DNA of 64,000 bases from Apium graveolens (taxonomy: Eukaryota > Streptophyta > Magnoliopsida > Apiales > Apiaceae): the NCBI RefSeq assembly GCF_009905375.1, contig NC_133652.1:117328676-117392675 (forward strand), read 5' to 3'. This document shows positions 1-12,238 of the stretch, one piece after another. The notes under the pieces were generated by a model, which saw only the letters and a list, made by a program, of their open reading frames with translations, ran no database searches and had not been told where the DNA came from. The position numbers and the translations under genes are program-made. The first letter of the stretch is position 1, and every line of letters begins with the position of its first letter.

Positions 1-774
1 CATCTTCTTCAAGTTTTTGGAGTGAATACTCATTTTGGGCCATGAGAATTTAGCTGACATTACTTTGGCACCTTTCTGCTTAGAGCAATCAATCATCATC
101 TCTACGGCTTCATTCTCAAAATCATAGACAGTCAGAATCTCTCTATTAGACCAGAAAGGATAACTTTCTGCTAAAATCTTAAAAGCAGATGATTGGTTGG
201 CAGTAAACACCATAGAATACTCATCTTCAGAAATGTTCATAAAGCTTGTTATTCTCTTTCTCATAATAGAATCAAATTCTGATTCTTGTCCACCATAGTG
301 TATCTTAGAGTACAAGTTTGCTGACTTGTTTAAAATATGAAAGAAGGGCACACCAGAACCTATAGAAAACTGCGTTGAAGGAGCAGAAGCTGAAGTAGAG
401 GCAACTGAAGTTGCAGAGTGATGGCTTTGTTTCTGGCCATATGAAAAGAGTCCATGGCCAATGTAATCAAAGCATACATGGTTTGAGAGATGATAATATT
501 CTTGCACTCGGATTTGATCAGCTTGATAAGTTTTCAAGTATTGCGGGTAAGCTTTGGTAAAATTGGAAAATAATTCTGCCACTGAAGGGAGACTCTCATG
601 GTTTGTGAACCTAGTATTTGGATAAAGAGAGGAATTTGTGGAATTTGCAAAGTCGTGCTGTGTAGTCGCTGTACTTCTTGTAGTAGAACCCTGGGAGTCT
701 AGTCTATCAAAAGACAGATTTATACAAAAGCCATGAAAGCAGGTCGAGGCTTCTCTGATGCAAGGTGATTGCAT
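1..774 (-). CDS. PLP-dependent, MoCo-sulfurase-like protein (N-terminal part, runs off window)
   Basis: Reading the minus strand from an ATG at 774-772 gives 258 codons with no stop, open to the window edge, so the 3' part of the gene lies outside. The product starts MQSPCIREAS and contains NHVCFDYIGHGLFSY followed by KIHYGGQESEFD and YPFWSNREILTVYDFE. This is the pattern of the plant PLP-dependent transferase superfamily annotated as molybdenum cofactor sulfurase-like (Arabidopsis At2g23520, At4g37100, At5g66950 group), whose members are long and mostly intronless. The lysine that binds PLP would lie beyond the window. The start is chosen because MQSPC is the usual N terminus of this group and the open frame begins there. 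The family resembles cysteine desulfurases and the NifS-like domain of ABA3, but its biochemical role is not settled, so a true MoCo sulfurase activity is not claimed. No introns or lesions are seen. Confidence 0.88.
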   Translation of the reverse strand, partial: MQSPCIREASTCFHGFCINLSFDRLDSQGSTTRSTATTQHDFANSTNSSLYPNTRFTNHESLPSVAELFSNFTKAYPQYLKTYQADQIRVQEYYHLSNHVCFDYIGHGLFSYGQKQSHHSATSVASTSASAPSTQFSIGSGVPFFHILNKSANLYSKIHYGGQESEFDSIMRKRITSFMNISEDEYSMVFTANQSSAFKILAESYPFWSNREILTVYDFENEAVEMMIDCSKQKGAKVMSAKFSWPKMSIHSKNLKKM

Positions 775-3700
775 CTTTTTATTTTATGCTCTTTCTCTAC
801 ATGCTTTTATCTTGGCAAGTATCCTCTTTTCTTTTCATTTTTCTTCTCTGCTAGTTTTGCTAGCTTCATGACCAGGGTGCTCTGCGAGGCCCTTTTTGAA
901 TCTTCGCGTCTTTAGATCGCTATTTGACTAAACTTTTTCTGATTTAAAAATCAGAAAAAATTGCTAAAATGTACAGCACGTTACAAACTTTGACTTGTAA
1001 TCCAAAATTAACAAAGTTCGATATACATTCTTCCTCCGGGGACCCTGTAGTTCACCAATCATATGTATCCTTATGATCAGGTCGTCTGAGTCTCCTCATC
1101 AAGTTACGCCACAGAAACTTGTACAGTGCATCTTAATTTTATCAATATTCTCAAAAAATGAGATGCACGAGGATATTATGAGGTATTATTATGCTGTAAA
1201 ATTATAGATGGATTTGATGTTTTTGGCAGATGTGGAAACCTGTAAGAATACAAGACCATCTTTTTGTAGTGGGAAGGGGCCACGACAGGCAGAAAGTGAT
1301 CTCGACCTTATGGTCCATGGCTTCCTGATGGCTGGTTTTTACGTGTAAATTGTCTATCATCACATGCAGATTCTAATATCTTGTCCGCCATTAAGAAAAG
1401 CAATTTGCAAGTGATTTGCAATTTGTAGGGTTGCAGACTTGCATACAAATTGCAAAAGACTTGCAGCACATCTGTAGGGTTAACAGCTAGGATACCATCT
1501 CAAGGATCAACCAAAAACATGCACATTTTTATCTAATTTTTAATGAATTTTAACAATTATTTAAGTTTACTTTTTGCTACTGAGCCCTGATGGAGTTAAT
1601 AATGATTGGTAAGGTTGGTAGAACACTCAAAGGAGACCATGTATATTAGATGGATGATAAGGACCTTAAGCTGTTGTAAACCTGATAATTTAGCTTCAAG
1701 TTTGGGGCACTGTCATTTTAACTATTAAGGCTCTCAAGTCCCTGCAGGAACCGGCAAGGTATGAATTAATATCACGTTTGGAGAAATTGAATATTGCAGT
1801 GTGAATAAAAATTTCCAGCTACTTGCTGTCTTCAAAAGTTCAAAGTATTGACTTTGAACTCTCGTATAATCACATGATTATGTTATAAATCCTTTGATAA
1901 TTCGTAGCATAGTTTTATTCATCAAATTTTGAGGGAATCTTATATAAATTGATATTAAAAATATATTATTAAAGAAAATAACAAATATTTTGAGTGAAAC
2001 TCTTGACATCCCGTAATAAAGATAATGCACGTTAGCGGAGGAAGAATTTGTTTACATAAGCAGAATAAAAGAATTTATATTTATATAATCTTAAATGTTA
2101 ATATTACCCATATAAAATTTACCCATGATCCATTTTATTTTCTTACACATAAAACTTTATATTATACATATATCCATGCATCTTTCAAATTTAAATCAAT
2201 TATAACCTATTAACCCATTATCATTTCAACTGATCTTAATTGATCGATCCTATTTACACCTGAAATCAACCTACTTTATCATCGCTCAAAATCTAAATTC
2301 AAAATTCGAATTCTTATTTATCTTTTTGATTCTATAATACTCATCCACGCCTTCAATTCATTATCTTATTTTTATTTGATTCCCGTTTTTTCCCGCATAT
2401 CTCAATTTTTCATGTTTTCTGCTTTGATGTTTACTCATATTTTTTTTATTTGTGCAGATAAGAGAAGATGATGAACCCTAAATCATTCAAAAAGTGTTAA
2501 TTGAGGTATGTGTGTGTATATTTATTTATATATATGTTAGTTTGGAAAAACCTTCAAATTCGTTATTTACTTAATTCTATTACAATACTTATTTTTTTTA
2601 TTAGTACAGAAAGTGAATCAATTTATAATAGTGGTGAATGAACTGGATACCTGTTGGGTTTGGCTAAGTGTCATAAAAAATAGAAAGGCGTAATCTTCTT
2701 CTTCACCTTTTATTGGTAATATTTGTTTGTGTGTGTTTTTGTAGTTACTATTATTTAAATTAAAAAGGATTTCTTGGTATGAGAAAATAAAAGTGAATCT
2801 GACCAAATTTTATCATTAACGAATAATTTTGGTACATGTTCTTGATAAATATTTTTTAGGCAGATCGGTAATATTTATTATTTTGTTTTAACATAACATG
2901 AGATAGAAAAACTTGGTTTTTGCCTCAAGCCGATTATCATATCAACTAAATTCAGCTAATTATATTTAGTTTTTTGTTTAATTTTATTTGAGCTCGGGGT
3001 GAATTTATTTTATTTTAGACCGAATTGATAATATATATAATTTTATTTTAGCTTGATGACAAAATATAGACCAAACAATTTTTCTAAATTTTTTATTATA
3101 TTTTAGCCCGTTTATTATTTTATTTTAGACTAATGACATTATATTGATCAAACAAATTTCCATTCAAATTTTTATTAGTCTTCATTATTTAGTCTGAGGC
3201 TACAAATTCAACTAATTATATATAGTTTATTTTTATTCTTTATTTATGATTTGATCAATAGTATAATTTTTTTTAGTCTAACCCAAGTGAATATTATATA
3301 TTATTTTGTTCAAACCAATACCATTATATCTATCATAATTCTATTTGTATTTATTTAATTCTATTGTAAATATTAAACTATTTATGAGAGTATTTTATTT
3401 TAAATATTACTATATTTAGGGTGACTGGACAGACTACCGACTAAACTTTCATTATTTCGTTTTCAATATAATAGTATAGATAATATAGATAGATAGATAG
3501 ATTAGTGTTTTTCTATAATTATTTTTCCCAAATAATTAGTTTTGGCTAATATTAATTTGGTTGTTATTTTTTATAATATATATTTGTAACAAGAATTTTA
3601 GCCGGAATCGTAGCGCAATATTCGTGGTTATGTTATTTTAAATTATTTTTATAAACTCGACACCATGACATACATTGTAAAATTAAAATTTAATTCAATA

Positions 3701-4539
3701 AACTAAATGGAAAATATTTTTTGATCTATCATTGTCAAAAGAAGAATCACTTTGTTTAGGCATGAATTTGGCACATGTATAAATGCGTCAAAGAACAAAG
3801 AAAAAGGTTTCACTTTTTAACAATCTCACTCACGGGAACTATTTACCTTCTTTTATAACGTTTTCTTTCCAGAACTTCAGTGGCCTCGTTTTTACACCGA
3901 TGGTGTCCCGGAAGAATGAAGATTGGATCGCCGTTGCGCATTTTATTGCAGGTTTCTTCGGCTCGGACCCAGCCCACATTTAGAGGGAAAAAAAGAAGAC
4001 CCTGTGCTTAGAAGATTTTTTGGAAGAGAAGAGAAGAGAGAGGAAATGAGATAAAGTGATTAAAAAGAATAAAGTAATGTGAGAGAAGTGATCTTATTTT
4101 TTGAAAAAATGTTTTGGAGAAAAATTATAGAAAATTTTCTCCGTCAATCATTTCTCTTCTCTCGCCAAAAAATCCGGAAGCACGCGTTTAGAAGAAATTT
4201 TTTAAAATTATCATTACTCTTTTTTCTATTATTTCCATTTTCAACTGAGGAGCATTGTAGACTTATGACTTACCAATGATATCATCAATTAATAAAGAGT
4301 GCTAGGGAGCCTGGAATTTTTATCAAAATTGTTAAAAAATGATGTGGACATGATAAATTAAAATTTTATTTCATGAGTGCATGTGTGTGCACGCGAAGTT
4401 CATGTAATTATTAGAGAATTTACCATTTATAACATTATATGAGAAAAAAATTATAACAATATTTGGGCCTTCAAACGTTTTCCTTAATTAATGAGCGATG
4501 TTGCATTTTCCGAAAAATAATTAAAAAATGATAGTAAAT
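775..4539. other. AT-rich intergenic region, no gene seen
   Basis: The part next to 775 is the 5' flank of the minus-strand sulfurase-like gene and is pyrimidine-rich on the plus strand. Beyond it the sequence is strongly AT-rich with only short, unconvincing ORFs. Visible items are a 20-bp imperfect inverted repeat (1407-1426 with 1445-1464), a short GATA microsatellite at about 3485-3503, and loosely repeated TTTTATTTTAG-type tracts between about 2960 and 3300. No conserved protein, tRNA or rRNA was recognised. Confidence 0.6.
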
Positions 4540-4568
4540 GACATGACGTTATTTCATTTATGAGACTC

Positions 4569-4698
4569 TTCATTTAATTAATTTTTTTGACAAATATGAT
4601 TTATAGCCTTACAAATGACTATCTGAAACGACAGAGGATAAACTCTTAATCAATTGAGTTATCCAACCGTGCTCTTGCATTTCATTAATTAATGAAAT
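4569..4698 (-). mobile_element. probable tRNA-derived SINE
   Basis: On the minus strand the sequence GGATAACTCAATTGATTAAG closely resembles the A box and D arm of a tRNA (TAGCTCAGTTGGTTAAGAG type). A 3' A-rich stretch follows in that orientation, seen as a T run near 4582-4588 on the plus strand. The segment of about 130 bp is flanked by near-identical direct repeats, 4540-4568 and 4699-4727 (core TGACGTTATTT and TGAGACTC), which look like a long, aged target-site duplication. A convincing B box was not found. It may be a degenerate SINE; a functional tRNA gene is unlikely because no acceptor stem or T arm can be folded. Confidence 0.4.
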
Positions 4699-4924
4699 GA
4701 TATGACGTTATTTTATTTGTGAGACTCAGGCTAATGCACAAGAGATTTATTTCACTAATGAGAAGATAACCGATAACAATAGCATTTCTCTTAATTAATT
4801 TTAAGTTAAATTTATCAATTTTTATAGAAAATGTTTTAGACCAAAAAATGATATCAGTGCATTAAAAAATCTTTAGATTTTGTGAAATGATCATCATGAA
4901 TCGCTGGGAGGGGTGGTCTATGAG

Positions 4925-5510
4925 GGCTTCCGGACATTTTTAACATATTTGAACTGAAAGTTCAGTTTTTTAGCACATCTATTCAAAATGTTCCAAAAGT
5001 GGCACAGAACGCCACTTTCTCCGGGGTTCAACACCAGAGACCAAGAAGAAGTGACATTCTGGGGTAATTTTATTTTTTTTTGCTTTTTTCTCTTTCCTTC
5101 CGGATTGAATGACAGTTGTGTTGAATTGTGGTTAAGTGTTTGTAAGTGGGAAATATGTAATGGAGACCTAGTTTTGAGTCTTCATATTAAATGGGAAAAC
5201 AATTATTTTGGTGTAAATTTTTTTTGTTGGGTAGTAATGCAAGCCTATTTATAGTAAGTAATTTTTATTTTTTTTAAAAAAAGTGTATGTATGACTTTTT
5301 GTGCCCTCAAAAAGGGTAGTCGGCAACGAAAATATTCAATGAAGACCTGGTTTTGAGTCCTAATATTAAATTGGAAAAAATTTATTTTGGTGCAATTTTT
5401 TTTTATTGGGGAGTCATGCAAGCCTATTTATAGTATGTAATATTTGTATTTTAAAAAAAATATATATATGACCTTTTGTGACTTCAAAAAAAGGTAACTT
5501 GGGAGTTGAC
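4925..5510 (+). repeat. left terminal inverted repeat of the Mutator-like element
   Basis: It aligns with the reverse complement of 8590-9183. It has an internal direct duplication: GAGACCTAGTTTTGAG near 5163 recurs as GAAGACCTGGTTTTGAG near 5342, a period of about 180 bp, each followed by an ATGCAAGCCTATTTATAGTA block. The outermost 50 bp contain a small palindrome, AACTGAAAGTTCAGTT. Confidence 0.8.
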
Positions 5511-5944
5511 AAAGAAATGTTTTTATAAAAGGGTAGTTTGTATTTTTTTTGCTATAATAGAAGACAATAACATCTTTTAGTAAAAGTTGTCAACTTTTAG
5601 AAGTCCGAATCTTCAGACAAATATGAAAACTTAAAAGAAGTACTGTGTTTACGTAAAGAAAATGCAGATTTCCTAAATTCACGGGAGTAGGCACATGCAA
5701 ATTTATGAAATGATTTGATAAGTCAACTTTTGTTTTGAACTGAATGACACAGGTGAATAAATTCATATTAAAATTTATAGGGTGAATAATATCAATTATT
5801 TTCATATTCGTAAATGCACAACCTAATATTACATTTTGACCATGTAATATGCCTATAAATAGCTGCAAAATTATAAGCCATCAACTAAATTTCTCCCTTT
5901 ATAGTATATTAGTTTCTAAATTTTGAGGTTGCTACAGTCAGGTC

Positions 5945-6628
5945 ATGGACAAGGGCAAGGGACACGCTAGTTCTAATATTCATGATTACGGGGAAGTTAA
6001 TTGGTATAAATGGACCGAATCTCAAGCACGGGATGAAGCTCAACAAGCAGAAATTAGGCAGGTAAAACAATTTGTGAGAAGAATGCGAGATATACGGGCC
6101 GCACAAGGACATGTCGTACGTGATAATGAACAGTTCATTGGCTATGGGGAAATGCACTTGAATTTATGAAATCATCGATCGAGTATGAAGAAAACATTAA
6201 TAAGAATTTCAACTCTGGTCACATTTCAAAGGAGGAACATGAGTATGAGTTAAATGAAATGTCTCGACATTACCACTTATGGAGGACGAGCTTGAGATGA
6301 GGAAAAAGGAGTACGAGGATGCGTACGCAAAGCGTAGGGCTGAAAGGATACGTGAAGAGCACAAGGAGTGGGATGAAAAATATGCGAAATATATCGTCAA
6401 ACTTGGAGAATTTTCTCAAGGACACGATGATGTTGGTATGGCTACAACTATATGTCATGAAAATCAGGGGCCCCACGCATTGCCATCGCGTGATACTCGG
6501 TCGAGTACGTACGCCTCGACCCACGGATATGGGGAGGAAGGTCATATGCATACATCCCCTCACATACAAGAGGATGAGGACGTTGATGATGAGTTTAATG
6601 AGTACGTAGTAAATCTGGCGGATGACTA
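5945..6628 (+). pseudogene. acidic, charged coiled-coil-like ORF inside the Mutator-like element
   Basis: An ORF starts at ATG 5945 (MDKGKGHASSNIHDYGEVNW). Coding character then moves to a second frame near 6160 and to a third near 6279, ending at the TGA at 6627-6629. Across the three frames the product is rich in Glu, Lys and Arg with heptad-like stretches (EMRKKEYEDAYAKRRAERI) and an acidic end (EDEDVDDEF). This looks like one gene of about 230 residues with two frame breaks, though unrecognised small introns are possible. I do not recognise the family. Its position inside the TIRs makes it element cargo, either captured host sequence or a protein of the element. Confidence 0.4.
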
Positions 6629-7060
6629 AAAAAATTGAGAGATTCATTCATTTTCCAATTTTCAGCTGTAATGTATTTCTCTTATTATATGTTTACATAA
6701 TCAATGTTCCCTTGCAATGTAATTTGTTCCCAAGATGAATGGAAAATGCACTCGTTATTGCAATTTTTTGTTTACTACTTTACAGAAACATTTGTACTAA
6801 TTGTGATAATATTCCCATAGTTGATGACTTTTTTAGAAGTGGTTGTAAATTTTTTTTTTGGACGTATTAGTATTTTTGGAAAAGTAAGTAGCATGTGAAT
6901 CTTACAGGCATGTATTATTACTTCTTGGTAAATTTATGAGTTTTGACTACTCAGAAATGGAAGTATAAAATGAGGATAAGGAAAATGACAAGAAAATGAG
7001 TTAGGTATCCCGTGAATACACAGTAGAAAGCACATGCAACAGTTTGACTGAAGTTTTCAC

Positions 7061-7279
7061 TTGTTAGAGATGAAAGTTAAAGAAGTTACTTTTACGAATG
7101 CCAGTCTGCAACTGCAAAATAACAGAATGTTGTTGCGTATGAGTCGTTATTATATGTTCGACTTGGCACAAGATTCAATTCATGCTTCTGGTAGAGAGCT
7201 TACGGAAGCAGAACAACACAGACTATTACAAAATGAGGATTACAATTCCGATGATTACATGTCTGATGAACAAACTTGA
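7061..7279 (+). CDS. short acidic ORF in the Mutator-like element, unknown
   Basis: A 72-residue ORF with a polar helix-forming first half (NASLQLQNNRMLLRMSRYYM) and an acidic C terminus (NEDYNSDDYMSDEQT). The codon just before it and a TTGTTAG sequence could be a splice acceptor, so this may be a terminal exon rather than a whole gene. Its acidic Asp-Ser tail resembles the end of the GRF-like exon at 7889-8185, hinting at two related cargo genes or a duplicated exon. No domain is recognised. Confidence 0.3.
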   Translation: MLEMKVKEVTFTNASLQLQNNRMLLRMSRYYMFDLAQDSIHASGRELTEAEQHRLLQNEDYNSDDYMSDEQT

Positions 7280-7888
7280 CAAGAATTATTGTGTTCTGAT
7301 TTGAGTGGCCTTATTTTCCTTTTTGGATTTATGCTTTCTAACTCTATATTAGTCGTATCTTTCTTTGTTGTAATATTATTATCATTAATAGGTGGGTGCT
7401 CATTTCAGTTTATTTTGGAATTACTGTTTCGTGTTAGTAAAAAGTTGAAATCACATGCAAGCATTTTCAATAATTTAAAATTGACAGTGAAAAAGTTAAA
7501 GTGGAATGACACTTTCAAACAGTACATGACACGTCAAATCTTATACATGACATAAAGAGGAAAAAATAAGGCTTTGTATGTAAAGTCATTGCATGTACAG
7601 AGTTTCCCTGTCACTTTGCAGTAGATAATGATTCTATAATTTTCAAAATAATGCAGGTGAGAGTAACAATGATAAGTCACAATCAAGTTTTGAATATGAA
7701 TTATAATTGTATAGTATGTTTAGCACGTGAACTGCCCTTCAAAGTACCTCATGTCTTCTTTACCAAATCACTTATAAATAGAGAGTTACAACCTCATGAA
7801 TTCACGCTCGTCAAAAGTAATTATGTCTTCACTCCCAAATTTGGCTTATTGTTTTTGTGAAAAATTAGCTGTTGTAGCGCACTACTAG

Positions 7889-8185
7889 AAGGGTAGTGAC
7901 GCAGGAAGACGATTTATCAAATGTCCCGACGGTGCTTGCATTTACAAACATTGGATCGAAGAGCCGCTTGAACCCCGTGCAGCATTTCTCATTGAAATTC
8001 TTAGGGAAGAAATTACCACACAGAATGTAGCCCACTCTGCAGAAATCCGCGAGTTGCAGCGTGAACTTAAGGAGTCAACGAGGGAATTGCAGAGAATGAA
8101 TGCGTTCATCGACTCCCATACGTGGAACATCAATGAAGATGATTATGACTCCGATGATGATGACTCTGATGATGCAGATGACTGA
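7889..8185 (+). pseudogene. GRF-type zinc-finger-like exon (element cargo)
   Basis: An open frame follows a possible acceptor (ACTACTAG) and encodes KGSDAGRRFIKCPDGACIYK, then HWIEEPLEPRA, a charged coiled coil (AEIRELQRELKESTRELQRM) and an acidic tail ending at the TGA 8183-8185. The Gly-Arg-Arg-Phe, Cys, Cys and Trp spacing matches the second half of plant GRF zinc fingers (GRxF, C, C, W). Plant GRF proteins commonly have a coiled coil after the finger. The first Cys pair expected upstream is not visible in the same frame, so the copy is either split by an intron or broken. Function is unknown; GRF fingers bind nucleic acid in other proteins. Confidence 0.45.
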
Positions 8186-8589
8186 TCCGATTCATATATT
8201 GTTGGCTCTTAATATTTGTATTATTGCATCGTACTCATTTTTTATTCATATATCGTCTTATTATTCTGTATCGAACTACGCACAGTTTTTCAACTGTGTT
8301 TTATTTTGTAACTGATGTTATGTAATAGAATTTTAGTTTCAAATCAAGTATTCATTATCAGCAAATTAGTTCATATCAAATATAAGGACTCGTCAACAAC
8401 AAATATTCCCCCATGATACACTATTCCATGAAACTAAAATATTACAAAACAAAATTTAAAATTAAAGTACAATTTACGTACTACAAATAGGTTTACATCA
8501 CTAGTCAACAGAAAAAAAATTAAACCAAAATATTTTTTTACAAATTAATTATGGGATTTGCTAAACATGCCCGCACGTAACAATTGCAC

Positions 8590-9183
8590 ACTTGAGTACC
8601 TTGGCAGCCTTTTCAAACCCAAAAAATTCATATATAAACTATATTTTTTTAAGAACAAAAAATACGTACGAAAAATAGGTTGGCTTGCATGACTATCCAA
8701 GAAAAAAAAACACCAAAACCATTTTTTAATAATTTTATATTAAGGCCCAAAAATAGGTCTTCATTGAATATTTTCGTTGCCGACTACCAAGGTACCCTTT
8801 TTGAGAGCACAAAAAGTCATAAATACACTTCTTTTTAAAAAAACAAAAATTACGTACTACAAATAGGCTTGCATGACTATCCAACAAAAAAAAATTACAC
8901 CAAAATAATATTTTTCCAATTTAATATGAAGACTCAAAAATAGGTCTCCATTAAATATTTTCCTTTTACAAACACTTACAAACAATTCAACAAGTGCAAT
9001 TCAATCCGGGAGGAAAGAAAAAAAACAAAAAAAAAATAATTTACCCCAGAACGCCACTTCTTCTGGGTCTCTGGGGTTGAACCCCGAAGGAAGTAGCGTT
9101 CTGTGCCACTTTTGGAACATTTTGAATAGCTGTACTAAAAAACTGAATTTTCAGTTCAAATGTGTCAAAAATGTCTGGGAGTC
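8590..9183 (-). repeat. right terminal inverted repeat of the Mutator-like element
   Basis: This is the inverted partner of 4925-5510 and carries the same subterminal tandem duplication (ATAGGTCTTCATTGAATATT and ATAGGTCTCCATTAAATATT, spaced about 186 bp). A weaker third copy of the unit appears around 8470-8560, inside the TIR proper. The inner boundary is approximate. Confidence 0.78.
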
Positions 9184-9193
9184 GGTCTATGAG

Positions 9194-9898
9194 ATATATT
9201 AAATATTTAAAAACATTGGGCTTTAAAACTATTTTTGGCTTAAAAGTAAAATATTTCAAAGCGTGTTTTCACTTTTAGCACTGGCACAACAAGAACTCCT
9301 TTTCAACTAATTTTCCAAATTCACTCCCAAGGCTTTTGCCTATCTTCAAAATTTTATCAATATTTTTTAGATATCAGAATTTACAACACGATGGTGTAGG
9401 TGTTCATTTTGCTTCTTGTAGCACATTTCATATTAAATGATCCGAAACACTGATAACCGCTATGCACCGTGAACCAGGTTATGTTTCTGTTCTCAGACTG
9501 AGACAAGAGTCTAACCCATGATTTGATAAGATAGGAAATAAACTCATAACTACTTGAATTGTTTTGGTTTAAAATAAAAACGAAATACTCCAAATGACCA
9601 TTTTAATGAACTGTGCCCATTGACCATTTACTTAAATTTTGTGTCATTTCTCTGTTGAGTACACGTCAGAACTTCATCCAACTAGACAGCCCAAAATTAA
9701 TAATAAAATAAACCTATGAACTATTTAACTTTAAGAATGTACAATATTTTTCTTCTACAGTTTATTACATGGAAATCAAAACCAGAAGGCAGATTTAACG
9801 AATAAGAAAACATAGATGACCAGGAGGATGGCACTGCAATAGTATGTAAATTTGGGACCAGAGAACGTGCCATTAGTACAAGACTACAAGGTTTGATA
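9194..9898. other. intergenic / probable 3' UTR of the SPX-MFS gene
   Basis: No ORF here is convincing. The part nearest 9898 is expected to be the 3' UTR of the minus-strand transporter. The segment is AT-rich and non-repetitive. Confidence 0.5.
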
Positions 9899-12169
9899 TC
9901 AATAAAGTGAATTGTAGGTGTAGCATGTGGCGATAATTGATGATACGCATATAACAAGTGAAGGAATTAGAGTAAGATTGAGAAGACTACTCTCTCCCAA
10001 GTACCCTGCCAGGGTTATTGTTCCATCTGCAATCACTCGAGCAATTGTCCCTGCTTCAGTTGATAGCAGCCCCCCATTGTATGTGCCACGAGCAAGTCTC
10101 GATGACATGACCCGGGAGAGTAGTGACAAGTTGACACCTGGGTTTGAACCCAGATTAGAGCAAGAACAATGTAAAATACAGATGCATTCAATTAAATAGA
10201 AAATATATATCTAACAAGAAAGAAAGCATTCAAACCCATATATAAGGTAAAACATAGAAATACCAAGACAATTATCTAAATGACAGATAATCAATATTTG
10301 AATAAACTGATCTTACCTTCCAAAACTTCAGCAGAGACGAACATTATGAGTCCTGACAGGACATATTGTGGCACGGAATATGCCACAAAGACATGGAAGC
10401 TTAGGAGTATGCCCACACAAACCATGATCTCGGATGCCAATAGAATTTGCCTGCACGCAAATGATAAATTTGGATCACAAGTTAATTCTTCATCTCTAAA
10501 CTCCTTGTGTGAACTACCATCTATCTAAAGTAGAAAAATGTTGTTATATTTGGAAGTTAAGAATCTACCATATAATCGGTAAACACATGAAGTATGAATT
10601 TAGTTTCCTGAGCAATCATTTTATAACAAGAAAACTTTGTGCTTGAGATAGATACTTTTACACTTGGGACACAGCTAGCGTGTGGGGCATGCAGGGGTTG
10701 CAATCACTTCAAACTCGGGAACATCCAAAAAATTAGTTCTGTTGCAACACTATTGTTCCTTTATTTTTTATAATTTAAGAATAAAATTTTCCCTAAACCA
10801 ATGAACAAATAAGTGCATGATTTTTAATTGTTTTTGGTTGACTGATGGCTACTATTATTATTATGAATTTTAACATAGGAATTAAAGTGTTTCTATAAAT
10901 TTTTATAGTTTAGGAATTTTTGAAATTAAAAAATTTTAAATTATCACTATAAAAATATTTATGCATTTTTGGTATATAACTTGATAAATGTTTATGCCCC
11001 CAACTAGGGGTGTAATCAAGCCAAGATGAATACTGTCAAGCTTAAAAGTTCGGACTTAAGTTTGAGTTCGACCAAGCCCTAAATTGGCTCACTTAAAGTT
11101 CGATATGTTCGGTTTCGGTTCAAAACTCGAATCGGTTCTATCAAATATCGTATACATATAGCATTTAATAAAAAATATATTTGTCCTATATATTACTATA
11201 AAATATAGATAGTTAAAACTCAATTAGGCCAGCAAACCTCGCGATCCGAGAAATTTAAAGCTCAAGTTCAGCTTGATAAAGTATTCAAATAGCTTGAGCA
11301 CAAGCTAGGCTCAACTATTGTTGAGCCGCATTCAAGTACTTTACGAGTTACAGTCTGCATAGCTCATAGACATGCTCGACTCATTTACACTCATAACCCA
11401 TAACCCTTCAATCCTCGCTCCCCAACCCTAATAATAAAAGTGGCTAGCCACAGTCTTGAAATTTCCATGGCTACCATAGAAGATGATATGACTTCTACAA
11501 TGCCTATAATCTACAAGGTCACCATATCAGAGCATTCTAATACATTTTAATTTCTCTGCTACATCTGAGTTTGGAAAACATAAGGTAACCTGCTCAATTT
11601 CTGAATATGCTCGTAAGATGCCACCTAGGAGAGTGTTTAGGTTGGTGCAAAGTCCAAATAAAAAGTATTTTACAACGTAACCTTTTTTCATACTGTTTGT
11701 AAATACAAGTAACACACATGACTTTAAACATTAATACTGGTAAAGAAAATTGATGGAGTAAATATAATGCTTGCGAAGTTCTGAAAATTACCTGTCTTCG
11801 AACATATTGCTTACATAGCTCCCAACAACGATGTTTACTGGAAGAACTGTTAGTCCAATGCATGCAAGGAATATTGCTACTTTGCTGGTAGACCAACTGA
11901 AATAATATGTAGTGACGACACTGGATTCGGAGAGTAAAATCTCCATCGCATACTTAAGCATGAAGTATATTAATAATTGAACCTAAAAAGAGAATTGTAT
12001 ATTGTGTTAGAACTTGAAAACCATGCAAGTCAATAGTACAACAGTAACCATAATATAAGAGGATACAATAAGTCAATAATTGCCATCATAATCCTCTTAC
12101 GTTCCGTGAAGAAGCTATATAGTCATTAAAAGGCCCAGACACACACATACACACACATGCCGCTTAAAG

Positions 12170-12238
<69 letters not shown>

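Larger units (their letters stand above)
4925..9183. mobile_element. Mutator-like DNA transposon with long TIRs and no recognised transposase
   Basis: The ends are inverted copies. The left end begins GGCTTCCGGACATTTTT, and the reverse complement of the right end begins GACTCCCAGACATTTTT; similarity continues for nearly 600 bp. The element is flanked by a perfect 10-bp duplication, GGTCTATGAG, at 4915-4924 and 9184-9193. Long TIRs with a 9-11 bp duplication are characteristic of Mutator-like elements. The 4.26-kb element has no recognised MuDR transposase; its interior holds acidic coiled-coil-like ORFs and a GRF-type zinc-finger-like exon, so it is probably non-autonomous, possibly a Pack-MULE carrying captured gene pieces. 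It sits between the sulfurase-like gene and the SPX-MFS gene. The stretches 5511-5944, 6629-7060, 7280-7888 and 8186-8589 show nothing else identifiable. Confidence 0.82.

Noticed and set aside
3783..3983. 66-residue ORF in the intergenic region
   Set aside because: No recognisable domain, no conserved start context, and it lies in AT-rich sequence with equally long ORFs elsewhere.
4626..4690. Functional tRNA gene on the minus strand
   Set aside because: Only the A-box region looks like tRNA; no acceptor stem or T arm could be found.
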